Below, in pieces: positions 36,461-44,878 of a stretch of 49,612 bases of DNA (its first letter is position 1; each line of letters starts with the position of its first letter). The notes beneath the pieces are model-generated. The model was not told where the DNA came from. It saw only the letters and a program-made list of their open reading frames with translations, and ran no database searches. Both the position numbers and the translations under genes were made by a program. The stretch is from Lachnospiraceae bacterium (GTDB lineage: Bacteria; Bacillota; Clostridia; Lachnospirales; Lachnospiraceae), in assembly GCA_910575445.1 (NCBI GenBank), contig CAJTFW010000016.1, forward strand, positions 1 through 49,612, given 5' to 3'.

Positions 36461-36579
36461 CGGAGTGGCGGCAGCGAAAACTGTCGCCATATTAATTTAA
36501 GTATATTGACACAATTTTTAAAAAGTGGTATATTTATAACACAAAGAGCGAAATACACCACAAAACAAGGAGGATTTTT

Positions 36580-36939
36580 ATGAACCACAGAATTAATTAC
36601 TTGGGCTTTTTATCTTTATTAGCGTTAATTGCGATTTTAGGGTGGCAAACAGAAAATACTGGTTTATACGGTTTCTTTGGCTTTGCCTATTATCTGCGCT
36701 ATTTCTGGGTCATACCAGATGAATTTTTCCGCTTTAATGTTCAAAAGGCGGCTACATTTGCGTTTATGTCAGAAATGATTTCTCTTGTTCTTTTTATGTT
36801 TGTTTGTGTTTATATTTATGGTATTGCTAAGGCTGTTCCTATGGCTTTTGCACTGAGTTTTGCTGTGGCTATTTTAGCTTTTAGTGTTGCTCTTATTGGT
36901 TTTGAGTGGAAAGAGCGAAAGGGTGCAGAGAATGATTAA
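36580..36939 (+). CDS. DUF3796-type membrane protein
   Basis: The 119-residue protein has about four hydrophobic spans ([49 protein letters not shown]). It matches the small membrane proteins that pair with a downstream XRE regulator in Firmicutes elements. The stop codon overlaps the regulator start by 8 bp. AAGGAGGA precedes ATG. The role may be membrane signal input to the regulator (inference). Confidence 0.75.
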   Translation: MNHRINYLGFLSLLALIAILGWQTENTGLYGFFGFAYYLRYFWVIPDEFFRFNVQKAATFAFMSEMISLVLFMFVCVYIYGIAKAVPMAFALSFAVAILAFSVALIGFEWKERKGAEND

Positions 36940-37129
36940 AAATCGCATAAAAGAATATAGAGCAAAATATGACATGAAACAAGAGGATTTAGCCAAACTT
37001 GTAGGTGTTCGTAGGGAAACTATCGGAAATCTAGAAAAAGGAAAATATAATCCCTCATTAGTTTTGGCATGGAATATAGCAAAAGTCTTTGGTGTTTCTA
37101 TCGAAGAAATATTTACAATTGAAGATTAA
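36932..37129 (+). CDS. XRE-type helix-turn-helix regulator (YozG-like)
   Basis: The 65-residue single-domain DNA-binding protein reads [19 protein letters not shown], with recognition helix [17 protein letters not shown]. It is translationally coupled to the membrane protein gene upstream and followed 12 bp later by the KTR protein gene. Confidence 0.9.
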   Translation: MIKNRIKEYRAKYDMKQEDLAKLVGVRRETIGNLEKGKYNPSLVLAWNIAKVFGVSIEEIFTIED

Positions 37130-37141
37130 GAAGGAGATATT

Positions 37142-37330
37142 TTGAAAAATAATAATTGGATACGTTGTCCTGTTTGTGGAAATAAAACTCGTGATAAAAT
37201 CAGAGAAGATTCGATTTTGAAAAATTATCCTCTCTATTGTCCAAAGTGTAAACAAGAAACATTGATTGAAGTAATAAATTTGAAAATGACAGTCATCGCA
37301 GAGCCAGACGCAAAGACGCAGAGCCGATGA
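37142..37330 (+). CDS. Cysteine-rich KTR domain protein
   Basis: This 62-residue zinc-ribbon-like protein has CPVCGNKTRDKIRED and CPKCKQETLIEV, matching the KTR family common on conjugative elements. The TTG start is supported by AGAAGGAGATATT. The C-terminal codons overlap repeat A (37299-37416). Confidence 0.85.
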   Translation: MKNNNWIRCPVCGNKTRDKIREDSILKNYPLYCPKCKQETLIEVINLKMTVIAEPDAKTQSR

Positions 37331-37416
37331 ACTTGTGAAATAAAATCACAGTTCATTGGCTCTATTTTATTTCATGAGGTTTTAAGGCAAACGCCCACCA
37401 TATAAAAAAACGGTGT
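37299..37416 (+). repeat. Repeat A with embedded terminator
   Basis: This 118-bp segment recurs at 45287-45402 with scattered differences. It contains a long terminator hairpin (37321-37362: GAGCCGATGAACT paired with AGTTCATTGGCTC, then a T-rich run) and ends with the block CCACCATATAAAAAAACGGT. It encodes the end of the KTR protein here but not in the second copy. Confidence 0.75.
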
Positions 37417-37527
37417 ATTATTGGTTTTTTATCAGAAATTCAATGTAGCGTTTACCATTTCAACGGAGCGTTTGTTGAATATAGTATTTCTTGTGGTAAT
37501 ATAAGAGGTAGAAAGAGGGTGTAAAAA

Positions 37528-37653
37528 TTGAATGCTCAAAAAACAGGCAGCTTGATTGCTGATATCAGAAAAGAAAAAAATCGTACTCAGCAGGATTTAG
37601 CTAATGAATTAGGAGTATCAAGTGCAGCTATTTCAAAATGGGAACGAGGAGTT
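37528..37653 (+). pseudogene. 5' part of a split XRE regulator gene
   Basis: From a TTG start (AGAGGG upstream) the frame reads TGSLIADIRKEKNRTQQDLA, then ELGVSSAAISKWERGVS, a standard XRE helix-turn-helix. It is cut right after GVS and runs into a stop. The expected continuation, MPDVSLMLDLCSILG, is found 7.2 kb away at 44881. The gene was interrupted by the intervening element DNA. Confidence 0.85.
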
Positions 37654-37724
37654 TCCCATAGTTAAAGATACCACACCAAATATGATGAACCCACGCTTAT
37701 ACACTACCAGCTATAATAAACCGC

Positions 37725-37760
37725 AAGGACAGCAATTTGATACTGCTGTCCTTTCTTTTA
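37725..37760 (+). terminator. Terminator upstream of the chimeric regulator gene
   Basis: AAGGACAGCA pairs with TGCTGTCCTT and a T-rich tail follows. It insulates the next promoter from the broken XRE gene. Confidence 0.8.
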
Positions 37761-37765
37761 TAAAA

Positions 37766-37794
37766 TTGCAGTACACAGAAAAAAGCTGTAAAAT
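37766..37794 (+). promoter_or_regulatory. Promoter of the chimeric regulator/ABC gene
   Basis: TTGCAG and TAAAAT are separated by 17 bp. Just downstream (37809-37832) is TGTCC-TTGTAACAATTCTC-GGACA, a small dyad that may be an operator. Confidence 0.55.
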
Positions 37795-37873
37795 GATAAA
37801 TATATTTGTCCTTGTAACAATTCTCGGACATTTGCCTGTTATACTATTTGCAAAAAGAAAAGGAAGTGAGGAT

Positions 37874-38692
37874 ATGAAGCAGATTTTAATTGTCGAGGAC
37901 GACAGTTTTTTGAATAAGATGTTGGCCTATAACCTGACCGCAGACGGGTACGGCGTGACTTCTGCCCTGAATGCCAGGACCGCAGCTGATGTCCTGCGCC
38001 AGCGGGAATTTGATTTAGTGCTGCTGGACATCAACCTGCCGGATGGGAATGGTTTTGAACTGTGCAAGCTGATAAAGCCCCAGCACCCGGACACCATTGT
38101 AATCTTCCTGACCGCCAACGATCAGGAAAGCGACCAGATACGGGGCTATGAGGTGGGCGCGGTGGACTACATCACAAAGCCCTTTGTGATCGGGGCCTTG
38201 CAGCGGAAAATCAAAGCCATGTTCGCCATGCTGGAACACCACAAACCGGCCAAGGACATTTACGACGACGGGCGGCTGTTTCTGGACTTCTCGGAGCAGG
38301 CGGCTTCCCTAAACGGCAAGCCCCTGACCTTATCCCCGATGGATGTCCTGTCGGTGGAGCTGGACGGGGACACGGTGGATCAGAAGTTTTTGGACGAGAT
38401 CGTTTACCTGCTGGGGCTGGAAGATAAACTGAAAAATATGCCGAACAATCTTTCCGGCGGACAGCAGCAGCGTGTGGCTATCGCACGCGCCCTGATTACC
38501 AAACCGGCTATCGTGCTGGCCGACGAGCCGACCGGCAACCTTGACAGCAAGACCAGCGCCGAGGTGCTGGGGCTTATCAAGCGCACCAGTGCGGAGTTCC
38601 GGCAAACTGTTGTGATGATTACCCACAATAACGACATAGCCCGTCTTGCAGATCGGATTGTCCGCATTGAGGACGGAAAGATTGTGGAGTAA
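37874..38692 (+). CDS. Chimera: response-regulator receiver fused to C-terminal half of an ABC ATPase
   Basis: The 272-residue frame has two unrelated parts. Residues 1-120 are an OmpR-type receiver (IVEDDSF, phospho-acceptor Asp52 in LLDINLPDG, Thr80, Lys102). Residues 121-156 are the linker and first strand of the DNA-binding domain (DFSEQAASLNGKPLTLSPM). At about residue 157 (near base 38342) it jumps into an ABC exporter ATPase with signature LSGGQQQR, Walker B IVLADEPTGNLD and H-loop ITHNND, but no Walker A. An in-frame deletion has removed the DNA-binding domain, presumably a histidine kinase gene, and the first half of the ATPase. Neither original activity should survive. AGGAAGTGAGGAT precedes ATG. 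Confidence 0.88.
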   Translation: MKQILIVEDDSFLNKMLAYNLTADGYGVTSALNARTAADVLRQREFDLVLLDINLPDGNGFELCKLIKPQHPDTIVIFLTANDQESDQIRGYEVGAVDYITKPFVIGALQRKIKAMFAMLEHHKPAKDIYDDGRLFLDFSEQAASLNGKPLTLSPMDVLSVELDGDTVDQKFLDEIVYLLGLEDKLKNMPNNLSGGQQQRVAIARALITKPAIVLADEPTGNLDSKTSAEVLGLIKRTSAEFRQTVVMITHNNDIARLADRIVRIEDGKIVE

Positions 38693-38706
38693 GGAGGTGG
38701 CAGGCT

Positions 38707-41073
38707 ATGACATGGCCTTTTGAAAATGATACCAGCGCCATTACAAAGAAGCTGGCAAAGAAAAGTTTGCAAAGCGAGAAGCGCCGGAATCTGATGGTAG
38801 TGATCGCCGTTGCGCTGGCGGCATTTCTGATCTGCTTTACGGGAATTGTATCTACCTCCCTGACACAAATGCAGCGCAATCAGGTTGTCGATACTTATGA
38901 GGCGGTTTGGCTGGGCGTAGAGGAAAACGACATTGAAACCCTAAAAGGAGTGCCGGAGTTTGAGCGCGTAGGCGGCTACTATATGCTGGGTGAGGAACTT
39001 TCAGAACAGGGCTATCATGCCTCTTATGTATATAATGACGCAGAAATGATGGAGATTGGGCGCGACCAAATGAAGCTATTGGAGGGGAATCTGCCCCAAA
39101 AGGCAAATGAAGTTGTCGTAAGCGAATACTTTCTTTCCACCTATGGACACAATGCCAAGATCGGGGACACTGTGACCTTAGATACAGAGAGTTTTCATGG
39201 CGATTATGTCGTTACCGGCATTCTGGACAGCGTAAATGAAAAAGAAGCGAATACCTGTGCCATCATTCTTTCCAAAGCTGCCCTGAAAGAATGGGACGGG
39301 TTTAACCCCGCTGGGTATCGCGCCTATGCCCATTTCAAAAACAGCGTTCAGTTGGACGAAGAACTGATGACCTCTTATTGCAGGGAGGTTGCGGAGGAAT
39401 ATCAGCTTTCTATGCCCAAAATGAACAGCAAATATTTTGCTTATGCTTCTAAATCCTTTGATTTTTTACCGATTGTTGGTGTGATTGCTATTGTTCTGAT
39501 CGGCGGCTATATTGTGATCCAGAGTATCTTCCGTATCTCCATCAATGACAAAATCCAGAGCTACGGGCAGCTTCGGACGATTGGCGCAACGCCAAAGCAA
39601 ATCAAGCGGATTGTAAAGCGGGAGGGACGCAAACTCGGCAGTATCGGAATTTTGATTGGTACAGTACTGGGTGTATGCGGCGGTTTTCTTTTGTTTCCCA
39701 AGGGATTTAATGCTGTTTCCTATGTGGCAACGATTATTTTGACACTCATAAGCAGTTGGATCATGGTATCTGTTTCCATCCGTAAGCCGGTGAAAATAGC
39801 GGCAGGAATTTCCCCCATTGAAGCCGTCCGTTTTACCCCGGCGCAAAAGGACATCCGCAGCCGGAAAAAGAATATCAAGCTCAATCCTGTTTCAATGGGA
39901 ATTGCGAATTTTAAGCGTGACCGCAAAAAGACCGTTGCTATTGTAGCCTCATTGAGTTTGGGTGGAATTATCCTGCTTGTGGTATCCTCCATTGTTTTGC
40001 TGCGCTCCCCAGAGGCGCTTGCAAGACAAGAGTTCCCGGATGGTGACTATAAGGTTTATCTGGATTCAAAGTTGTCAGAACAAGAAGTCATGGCAGCAGG
40101 AAATCCACTGAATGAGGAACTCAAACAGGAAATTTTGTCTATTGACGGTGTAACCGATGTGATTGCAAAAAGGCAAAGCCTTCATATAAATTATAACGTC
40201 AACGGAATTGAATATGGTGGTATGTGTGATATACTGACTGATCAAAATTATTCTAAGGTTGAAGCTTCATTGATAGAGGGCACTATGCCGACGGATACAC
40301 ACAGCATCCTAATTGATTCGGCAACAAGTAACCGTGAACATATAGGTGTCGGAGAAACAGCTGAACTTATCTCCGGGAAATCAACCATTCCGGTTACTAT
40401 ATCCGGGGTGTTTAACAATAATCTGGATAATGGACATGGAACACATCACTTTGACGGTGTATTGGAATTTGCACCGGAAGCATTGTTCCATGAACTGCAC
40501 CCGGAAATCACCTCTTTCGATTATTCATGGAGCATTGTAAGTGATCCCCAAAAAGCGGATCATGTGAGGGATGAATTAAAAAATATTATATCCGCTCATA
40601 CGGATATTGCATTAGATGATATTAACACTGTAATTGAGTATGAAAAAAACATAAATTCTTTTGTATTTGGCAGTATGGAGGTACTTTCATGGCTGGTATT
40701 CCTCTTTGGCGTTATCAACCTAATTAACACGACCCTCTCTAATCAAATGTCCAGAAAACAGGAAAACAGTGTTTTGCGTTCCATCGGACTGACCCAAAAG
40801 CAGCTATGTAAAATGAATATCTGCGAGGGGCTGTGCTATGCATTCTTTGCAACATTGGCGACGCTGATCGTTGGGCTTCCGGCTTCCATCTTTGCTTGCA
40901 GCAAATTTAGTGTAGGAGCTTTTGCCGGAAAAGTAGTGCCTTACAAATTCCCGGTTTTGGAAATGGGTCTGTTCATTCTGGTATTGTTCGGAATGGAGCT
41001 GATTTTGTCTGTATGGACAGTCCGCAGACAGAAAAAACAATCTCTGATTGAACAAATGCGGGCGATGGAATGA
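38707..41073 (+). CDS. FtsX-like ABC transporter permease
   Basis: This 788-residue permease has two FtsX/MacB-type modules. An N-terminal span (LMVVIAVALAAFLICF) is followed by a large outer domain, then three-span blocks (LPIVGVIAIVLIGGYIVIQ and VLSWLVFLFGVINLIN) with the cytoplasmic QLRTIGATPKQIK and VLRSIGLTQKQL signatures. Such permeases work with an ATPase for peptide-antibiotic resistance or lipoprotein release. Its natural ATPase is the truncated half fused into the gene 14 bp upstream, so the transporter is probably inactive unless another ATPase substitutes. A strong terminator follows. Confidence 0.88.
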   Translation: MTWPFENDTSAITKKLAKKSLQSEKRRNLMVVIAVALAAFLICFTGIVSTSLTQMQRNQVVDTYEAVWLGVEENDIETLKGVPEFERVGGYYMLGEELSEQGYHASYVYNDAEMMEIGRDQMKLLEGNLPQKANEVVVSEYFLSTYGHNAKIGDTVTLDTESFHGDYVVTGILDSVNEKEANTCAIILSKAALKEWDGFNPAGYRAYAHFKNSVQLDEELMTSYCREVAEEYQLSMPKMNSKYFAYASKSFDFLPIVGVIAIVLIGGYIVIQSIFRISINDKIQSYGQLRTIGATPKQIKRIVKREGRKLGSIGILIGTVLGVCGGFLLFPKGFNAVSYVATIILTLISSWIMVSVSIRKPVKIAAGISPIEAVRFTPAQKDIRSRKKNIKLNPVSMGIANFKRDRKKTVAIVASLSLGGIILLVVSSIVLLRSPEALARQEFPDGDYKVYLDSKLSEQEVMAAGNPLNEELKQEILSIDGVTDVIAKRQSLHINYNVNGIEYGGMCDILTDQNYSKVEASLIEGTMPTDTHSILIDSATSNREHIGVGETAELISGKSTIPVTISGVFNNNLDNGHGTHHFDGVLEFAPEALFHELHPEITSFDYSWSIVSDPQKADHVRDELKNIISAHTDIALDDINTVIEYEKNINSFVFGSMEVLSWLVFLFGVINLINTTLSNQMSRKQENSVLRSIGLTQKQLCKMNICEGLCYAFFATLATLIVGLPASIFACSKFSVGAFAGKVVPYKFPVLEMGLFILVLFGMELILSVWTVRRQKKQSLIEQMRAME

Positions 41074-41086
41074 CCTTTTGAGATCG

Positions 41087-41116
41087 GCGGGGCGGCGTAT
41101 GCTGCCCCGCTTTTTT
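41087..41116 (+). terminator. Terminator of the permease gene
   Basis: GCGGGGCGGC and GCTGCCCCGC form a strong stem around GTAT, followed by six T. Confidence 0.92.
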
Positions 41117-41140
41117 CGCCATTTCTCAAAAAAATTTTTG

Positions 41141-41206
41141 AAATGTCCGAGCGTTGTAACAATTCAGCCTGTTTTTCTGTCGAAATCAAAGGTACCTCGG
41201 ACATTT
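41141..41206. repeat. Inverted repeat with 44-bp spacer
   Basis: AAATGTCCGAG (41141-41151) and CTCGGACATTT (41196-41206) are perfect complements. The spacer begins with TTGTAACAATTC, also found in the promoter region at about 37814-37825. The remaining DNA to 41298 shows no gene. Confidence 0.55.
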
Positions 41207-41298
41207 ATAGTTCTTCCAAAAGTTTGATGATAATATTACCATTCATGGAAGAAGCAATCTGTTATTGCAATAATGCGAAATTGACGATAGAAAGTTTT

Positions 41299-42339
41299 TC
41301 ATATCTCGGTCAGCTCAACAATTACATTACTCTGCTGATACAGCCAGTCCGTAAATTCTTTCGGGCTGGCTATTCCTGTTTTTACAGCCTTTTTTCTCTG
41401 CAATGCTTCTTTCTTAAAGTCGGAAAAGGCAGCCTGTATTTTTTCCAGACGGTCAGCCGGAAAGCCTGCGGTATTTTTTACCCGGTTTATTTTGTTGCGC
41501 CAGTTCTGGCATTCATTTTTATAAAGCAGGTCATAGGTATTTTCTCTTGCCCTCTCGTCAAATTCCCGCTTGTTTTGAAGCGCCTGTGCTTTTCGGCACT
41601 TATCGCTGCACAGCTCATACCGCTGGCTCTTTGCCAGAAAATATTTTCCACAAACCTTGCACCGCCGGAAGCAAAGCCCCCAGTCATTCAGTCTGCTCAG
41701 ATAATAGGTAATCAACGGGTAGAGGGACGCATAGGCAGACACACATTCTTCTGTGCGACGGTTGTCCGGGAACCAGAGGTCAAGCCGGGTATCTTCTGAT
41801 GGTGCGCCTTTGAAATAAAGGCTGCCAGCTTGAAAATGTTTCGGTTTTCCTGTCTCCCTGTCAAAGGTCATGGCTTCGTTATGGAATACCCCGGTCAGGC
41901 TGCTCATTTTATCCATGAAGCGGTCACAGGCAGCGTTACGGTCACGGGGTTCTCTGGCAAGCAGATAGCTGTTCCAGATACGGAACGCCACATACATTTT
42001 CAGAGGGTCATTGCTAAGATATTTTCCCCAGAGAAATTCGCTTGCCGCCTGCTCCAGCTCCGGCTGTTTCCATCGGTTGGAGTGGAGGGCTTGCCGCAGC
42101 GGAGAAAGCCCGTATAAGTTCCAGTCTCTGTCCGTGTCACGCTCAAAGTTTATCAAAAAAGTTCCCAGCGGGCGTGTCATATCACAAAGCACCTCTGCGT
42201 TTTGGCTCCCGTTCAGCTGGAAGCGGATCTGCTGTTCTTCCCCAATCAAAATCCGCTCTTTCATTTTCTTCCTGTCCAGCGTCAGGACAAACAAAATCCT
42301 CTCAAAACATGGCTCATGCCGTATAAACTGATTCTCCAT
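41299..42339 (-). CDS. DUF6076-like zinc-finger protein of integrative elements
   Basis: The 346-residue soluble protein is commonly found next to excisionase-like genes in clostridial elements. The first 210 residues look helical and have no motif I can name. The C-terminal third has a zinc-binding motif CKVCGKYFLAKSQRYELCSDKC followed by a basic helical region, a layout seen in proteins annotated DUF6076. It runs opposite to the surrounding element genes and diverges from the HTH gene at 42641. It is intact, unlike most neighbours. Confidence 0.7.
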   Translation of the reverse strand: MENQFIRHEPCFERILFVLTLDRKKMKERILIGEEQQIRFQLNGSQNAEVLCDMTRPLGTFLINFERDTDRDWNLYGLSPLRQALHSNRWKQPELEQAASEFLWGKYLSNDPLKMYVAFRIWNSYLLAREPRDRNAACDRFMDKMSSLTGVFHNEAMTFDRETGKPKHFQAGSLYFKGAPSEDTRLDLWFPDNRRTEECVSAYASLYPLITYYLSRLNDWGLCFRRCKVCGKYFLAKSQRYELCSDKCRKAQALQNKREFDERARENTYDLLYKNECQNWRNKINRVKNTAGFPADRLEKIQAAFSDFKKEALQRKKAVKTGIASPKEFTDWLYQQSNVIVELTEI

Positions 42340-42484
42340 CCCTATCCCTGCCTTTATCTATGGTAATTATATAATTCAGTTATATCCGTTACACTCATGG
42401 TATCGCAGAAGCGTTGTTTTGTCAAGGATAGTCCGCTATGATGATTGTAGTTGGTAATTTCGTGCCATACAGTACCTTGACAAG

Positions 42485-42598
42485 TGAATGACCGTCCAAA
42501 AGGGATATGACCGGCAGGAGAAGTGACGCATCCGGCGCACCAATGCAGGGAAACACCGCAGGAATGGGGCAGGAAAACGGCTTTTGGGGAGAACGGCA
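42485..42598 (+). repeat. Leader repeat, copy 2
   Basis: This copy carries the same ordered blocks as 30864-30985 (TGAATGACCGTCC, GGGAAACACCG, GGGGAGAACGGCA) but precedes a different gene, the excisionase-like HTH protein. It is probably transcribed as leader. The short in-frame product from GTG (VNDRPKGI) is not convincing as a peptide. Confidence 0.6.
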
Positions 42599-42640
42599 AC
42601 AGGAAGCATTTTAACCTATTTGATTTATGGGAGGAACAGA

Positions 42641-42865
42641 ATGAACGATAAAAAGAGATTGAACAGCTACGAGGATTTACCGCTGGTTTTGGATGTGGCG
42701 GACATTCAGCGGATTATGGGAATTTCAAGAGCGAGCGCCTATGAGCTGATACACACACCCGGCTTTCCGGCGTTCCGCAGGGGCAGGCTTATCAAGGTCA
42801 GCAAAATTGCCTTCTTTGAATGGATGGCAAAAGGCTCCGAAACCGTACCAGTAAGCGACAAATAA
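42641..42865 (+). CDS. Excisionase-like helix-turn-helix protein
   Basis: The 74-residue MerR-like HTH protein reads LVLDVADIQRIMGISRASAY, then HTPGFPAFRRGRLIKVSKI, the pattern of excisionase or excision-directing factors of integrative elements. GGGAGG lies 6 bp upstream of ATG, which selects MNDKKR over an upstream in-frame ATG. Confidence 0.85.
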   Translation: MNDKKRLNSYEDLPLVLDVADIQRIMGISRASAYELIHTPGFPAFRRGRLIKVSKIAFFEWMAKGSETVPVSDK

Positions 42866-43010
42866 GCGTGAGGTATCATTCCCTGACTGCAAACTGCCAT
42901 ACTTTCCAAAGGGGTATACAGAGGGAAAAAACCTTAAAAATGATACCGAAACGCTACACCAAAACAGCCTATCTGCGTACATCAGATAGAAACGGAGAAA
43001 GGAGCCGGTT

Positions 43011-43214
43011 ATGGCAAGAATGAGCAACAAGCGGCGGTTGGAATGGTCTTTCTTCCTAAATGACCGCAGCCGTATCACTTACAACGAACTGTGCCGGAAA
43101 TGCCAGCACGAATGTAAACAGAGCTTCCGGGCGGTTGTGGTTGACTGCCCGAAGTATCTTTCCAAGCGTTCCAAGAAAAAGAACAAGACTGCCGGAAACG
43201 GCAAAATCCCTTAG
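43011..43214 (+). CDS. Small conserved integrative-element protein
   Basis: This 67-residue basic protein (ARMSNKRRLEWSFFLNDRSR) has a Cys/His cluster CRKCQHECKQSF, a possible zinc knuckle. Similar small proteins typically lie just before the transfer origin and relaxase genes of Tn1549-like elements. AAAGGAGCC precedes ATG. Function is unknown. Confidence 0.7.
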   Translation: MARMSNKRRLEWSFFLNDRSRITYNELCRKCQHECKQSFRAVVVDCPKYLSKRSKKKNKTAGNGKIP

Positions 43215-43223
43215 GAACTAAGG

Positions 43224-43267
43224 GCGCACTTCTATACATAGTCTAAAGACCATGTATCGTGCGTCCT
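43224..43267. other. Putative origin of transfer (oriT)
   Basis: A hairpin pairs ATACATaGTCT (43234-43244) with AGACcATGTAT (43247-43257). Outside it GCGCACT faces a TGCGTCC block. The location, between the small conserved gene and the DUF3847/relaxase genes, is where oriT lies in related elements. The rest of 43268-43499 has several small GC-rich inverted repeats (for example AAATCCGCTCTGCGGTTT) and no gene. Confidence 0.5.
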
Positions 43268-43499
43268 GCGGAGCTTATCTCTGCCGCTGATAAAATCAGC
43301 AATCCGAGGTATGCGTTCGCTTCGCTCCGACAAGGTGGCTACACCCCCTTGCGCCGCTAAAGCGGCTATCCCCTGTGTACCCGCCGAAAAGAGAAATCCG
43401 CTCTGCGGTTTCCCCTTTTCATCGGGTTTTATAGAAGCACTGACACACTGACCGTCTGCGGATGGTCTTTTTTATCTTATAAGCAAAGGATGTGAGAAC

Positions 43500-43817
43500 A
43501 TGGAAAAATCTTTGGAACAGTTGAAACAGGAATATGAAAAAACCACTGTCCTGCTGGAACGGGAAGAACGGAAAATGCAGCGTTTGAAAAACCGGCAGGC
43601 GTATCTGGAAAGCGGTTCCCGGAAACAGAGGACGCACCGGCTGATTAACCGTGGTGTAGCCATTGAGAGCATTGCGCCGCAGACAAAGGAGCTGACCGAA
43701 ACGGAATTTTATTCCCTGATGGAAAGCATTTTGAATCTGCCGCAGGCGGAGCATTTCACCCGGTCTGCCGCAGAGAACCACGCCCGTATTTCCGGTCAGG
43801 AGAAAGGCGGTGACTAA
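43500..43817 (+). CDS. DUF3847 protein, likely relaxosome accessory
   Basis: The 105-residue protein begins with a coiled coil (LEQLKQEYEKTTVLLEREER) and contains KNRQAYLESGSRKQRTHRLI, then NRGVAIESIAP. It matches DUF3847 proteins encoded just ahead of MobA/MobL relaxases in clostridial elements, where a MobC-like role is presumed. AAAGGATGTGAGAAC precedes ATG. The relaxase gene that should follow is broken. Confidence 0.85.
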   Translation: MEKSLEQLKQEYEKTTVLLEREERKMQRLKNRQAYLESGSRKQRTHRLINRGVAIESIAPQTKELTETEFYSLMESILNLPQAEHFTRSAAENHARISGQEKGGD

Positions 43818-43819
43818 GG

Positions 43820-44395
43820 ATAGCACTTTATCATTTTTCAATCGCACATATAAAGCGCAGCGCCGATCAGAGCGCCATTGCCAGCGCAGCCTACCGAGCC
43901 GGGGAGCGTCTTTACAGCAGCTACTATGGAGAAGTCAGCGATTACACCAAAAAGGGCGGCGTGATCGCTTCGGAAATCATGCTGCCGTCCCATGCGCCGG
44001 AAGTATATCTTGACCGGGCGACCCTCTGGAATGCTGTGGAGAGCTGCGAGAAACATCCAAAAGCCCAGGCTGCTTCATTCTATGGAATCCGGGTGGGGAG
44101 AAACGGCATGGTCTGCTGTCCATTCCACAATGACCGCACGCCCAGCATGAAAGTGGACAGCCGCTTTTACTGCTTCGGCTGCGGAACTTCCGGGGATGTG
44201 ATTGACTTTGCCGCTTTGCTGTATAGAAATGAACCGATACCTGAACGCCCACCAGCAGGACTTGCAGTAAGTACGGACAGGGATTGCGCCAGTGTTCCAT
44301 GCACTATATCCGCTATGATGTGCTGCATGTCTATGTGCTTGCAAGACTGCAATACTGGTCTGTGCTGGCACAGAAAGACGAGGACAAGCTGCTGA
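43820..44395 (+). pseudogene. Relaxase N-terminus fused to a CHC2 zinc finger by deletion
   Basis: One open frame reads ALYHFSIAHIKRSADQSAIA and ASAAYRAGERLYSSYYGE, the start of a MobA/MobL relaxase, but the codon at the expected ATG is ATA. At about base 44067 (HPKAQ|AAS) it changes into ASFYGIRVGRNGMVCCPFHN and SRFYCFGCGTSGDVIDFAAL, a CHC2 zinc finger from a primase-like element protein. After about base 44225 the frame is nonsense overlapping the next fragment. At least two deletions are needed to explain it, so conjugative relaxase activity is lost. Confidence 0.85.
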
Positions 44396-44829
44396 AACGC
44401 CTGCTCAATGCCAGCGACAGGGAAAGAAACTCTGCGAAGAAAAAGCAGGCTGCGGAGCTGAAAAAGGCAGAGAAGCGTAAAGCCGAGGTTGACGGGCTGT
44501 TTGCTAAAATGTATGAGGACTGGTCTGCTGGACGCATAACCGAGTATAACTTCAATATGCTGTCCGAGAAGTACCAGAACGAGCAAAAGGAGCTTGAAAC
44601 AAAAATAAGACAGCTTCACGAAACGATGGAAGCCGCCGTACAGACCGCAGCGGATGCTGAAAAGTGGATTGCCCTGATGAAACAGTATGTCAACCCTGTG
44701 GAGCTGACCGCCGAACTTCTGAACACTCTAATTGAAAAAATAACCGTCCACGAAGCTGTCAAGGGCGAGGATGGAAGCCGTGAGCAGGAAGTAGAAATCT
44801 ACTACCGCTTTATCGGCAAAATCGATTGA
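44263..44829 (+). pseudogene. C-terminal fragment of a large serine recombinase (TnpX/Tn5397 type)
   Basis: The frame reads CSKYGQGLRQCSMHYIRYD, the end of the zinc-ribbon domain, then the coiled-coil tail (LLKRLLNASDRERNSAKKKQ, then MYEDWSAGRITEYNFNMLSE) ending YYRFIGKID and stop. The catalytic N-terminal domain with its Ser nucleophile is absent, removed by the same kind of deletion as in the neighbouring fragments. In intact elements this gene lies at the right end, which fits the junction 50 bp further on. Confidence 0.9.
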
Positions 44830-44878
44830 CCTTTCTTTTTTACCCAACAATATCTTTAATTAAGGGAAACGGGAAAAA

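Noticed and set aside
37622-37873. 84-codon N-terminal extension of the regulator/ABC chimera
   Set aside because: It spans a terminator and a promoter, and the receiver domain begins at 37874 with its own ribosome site.
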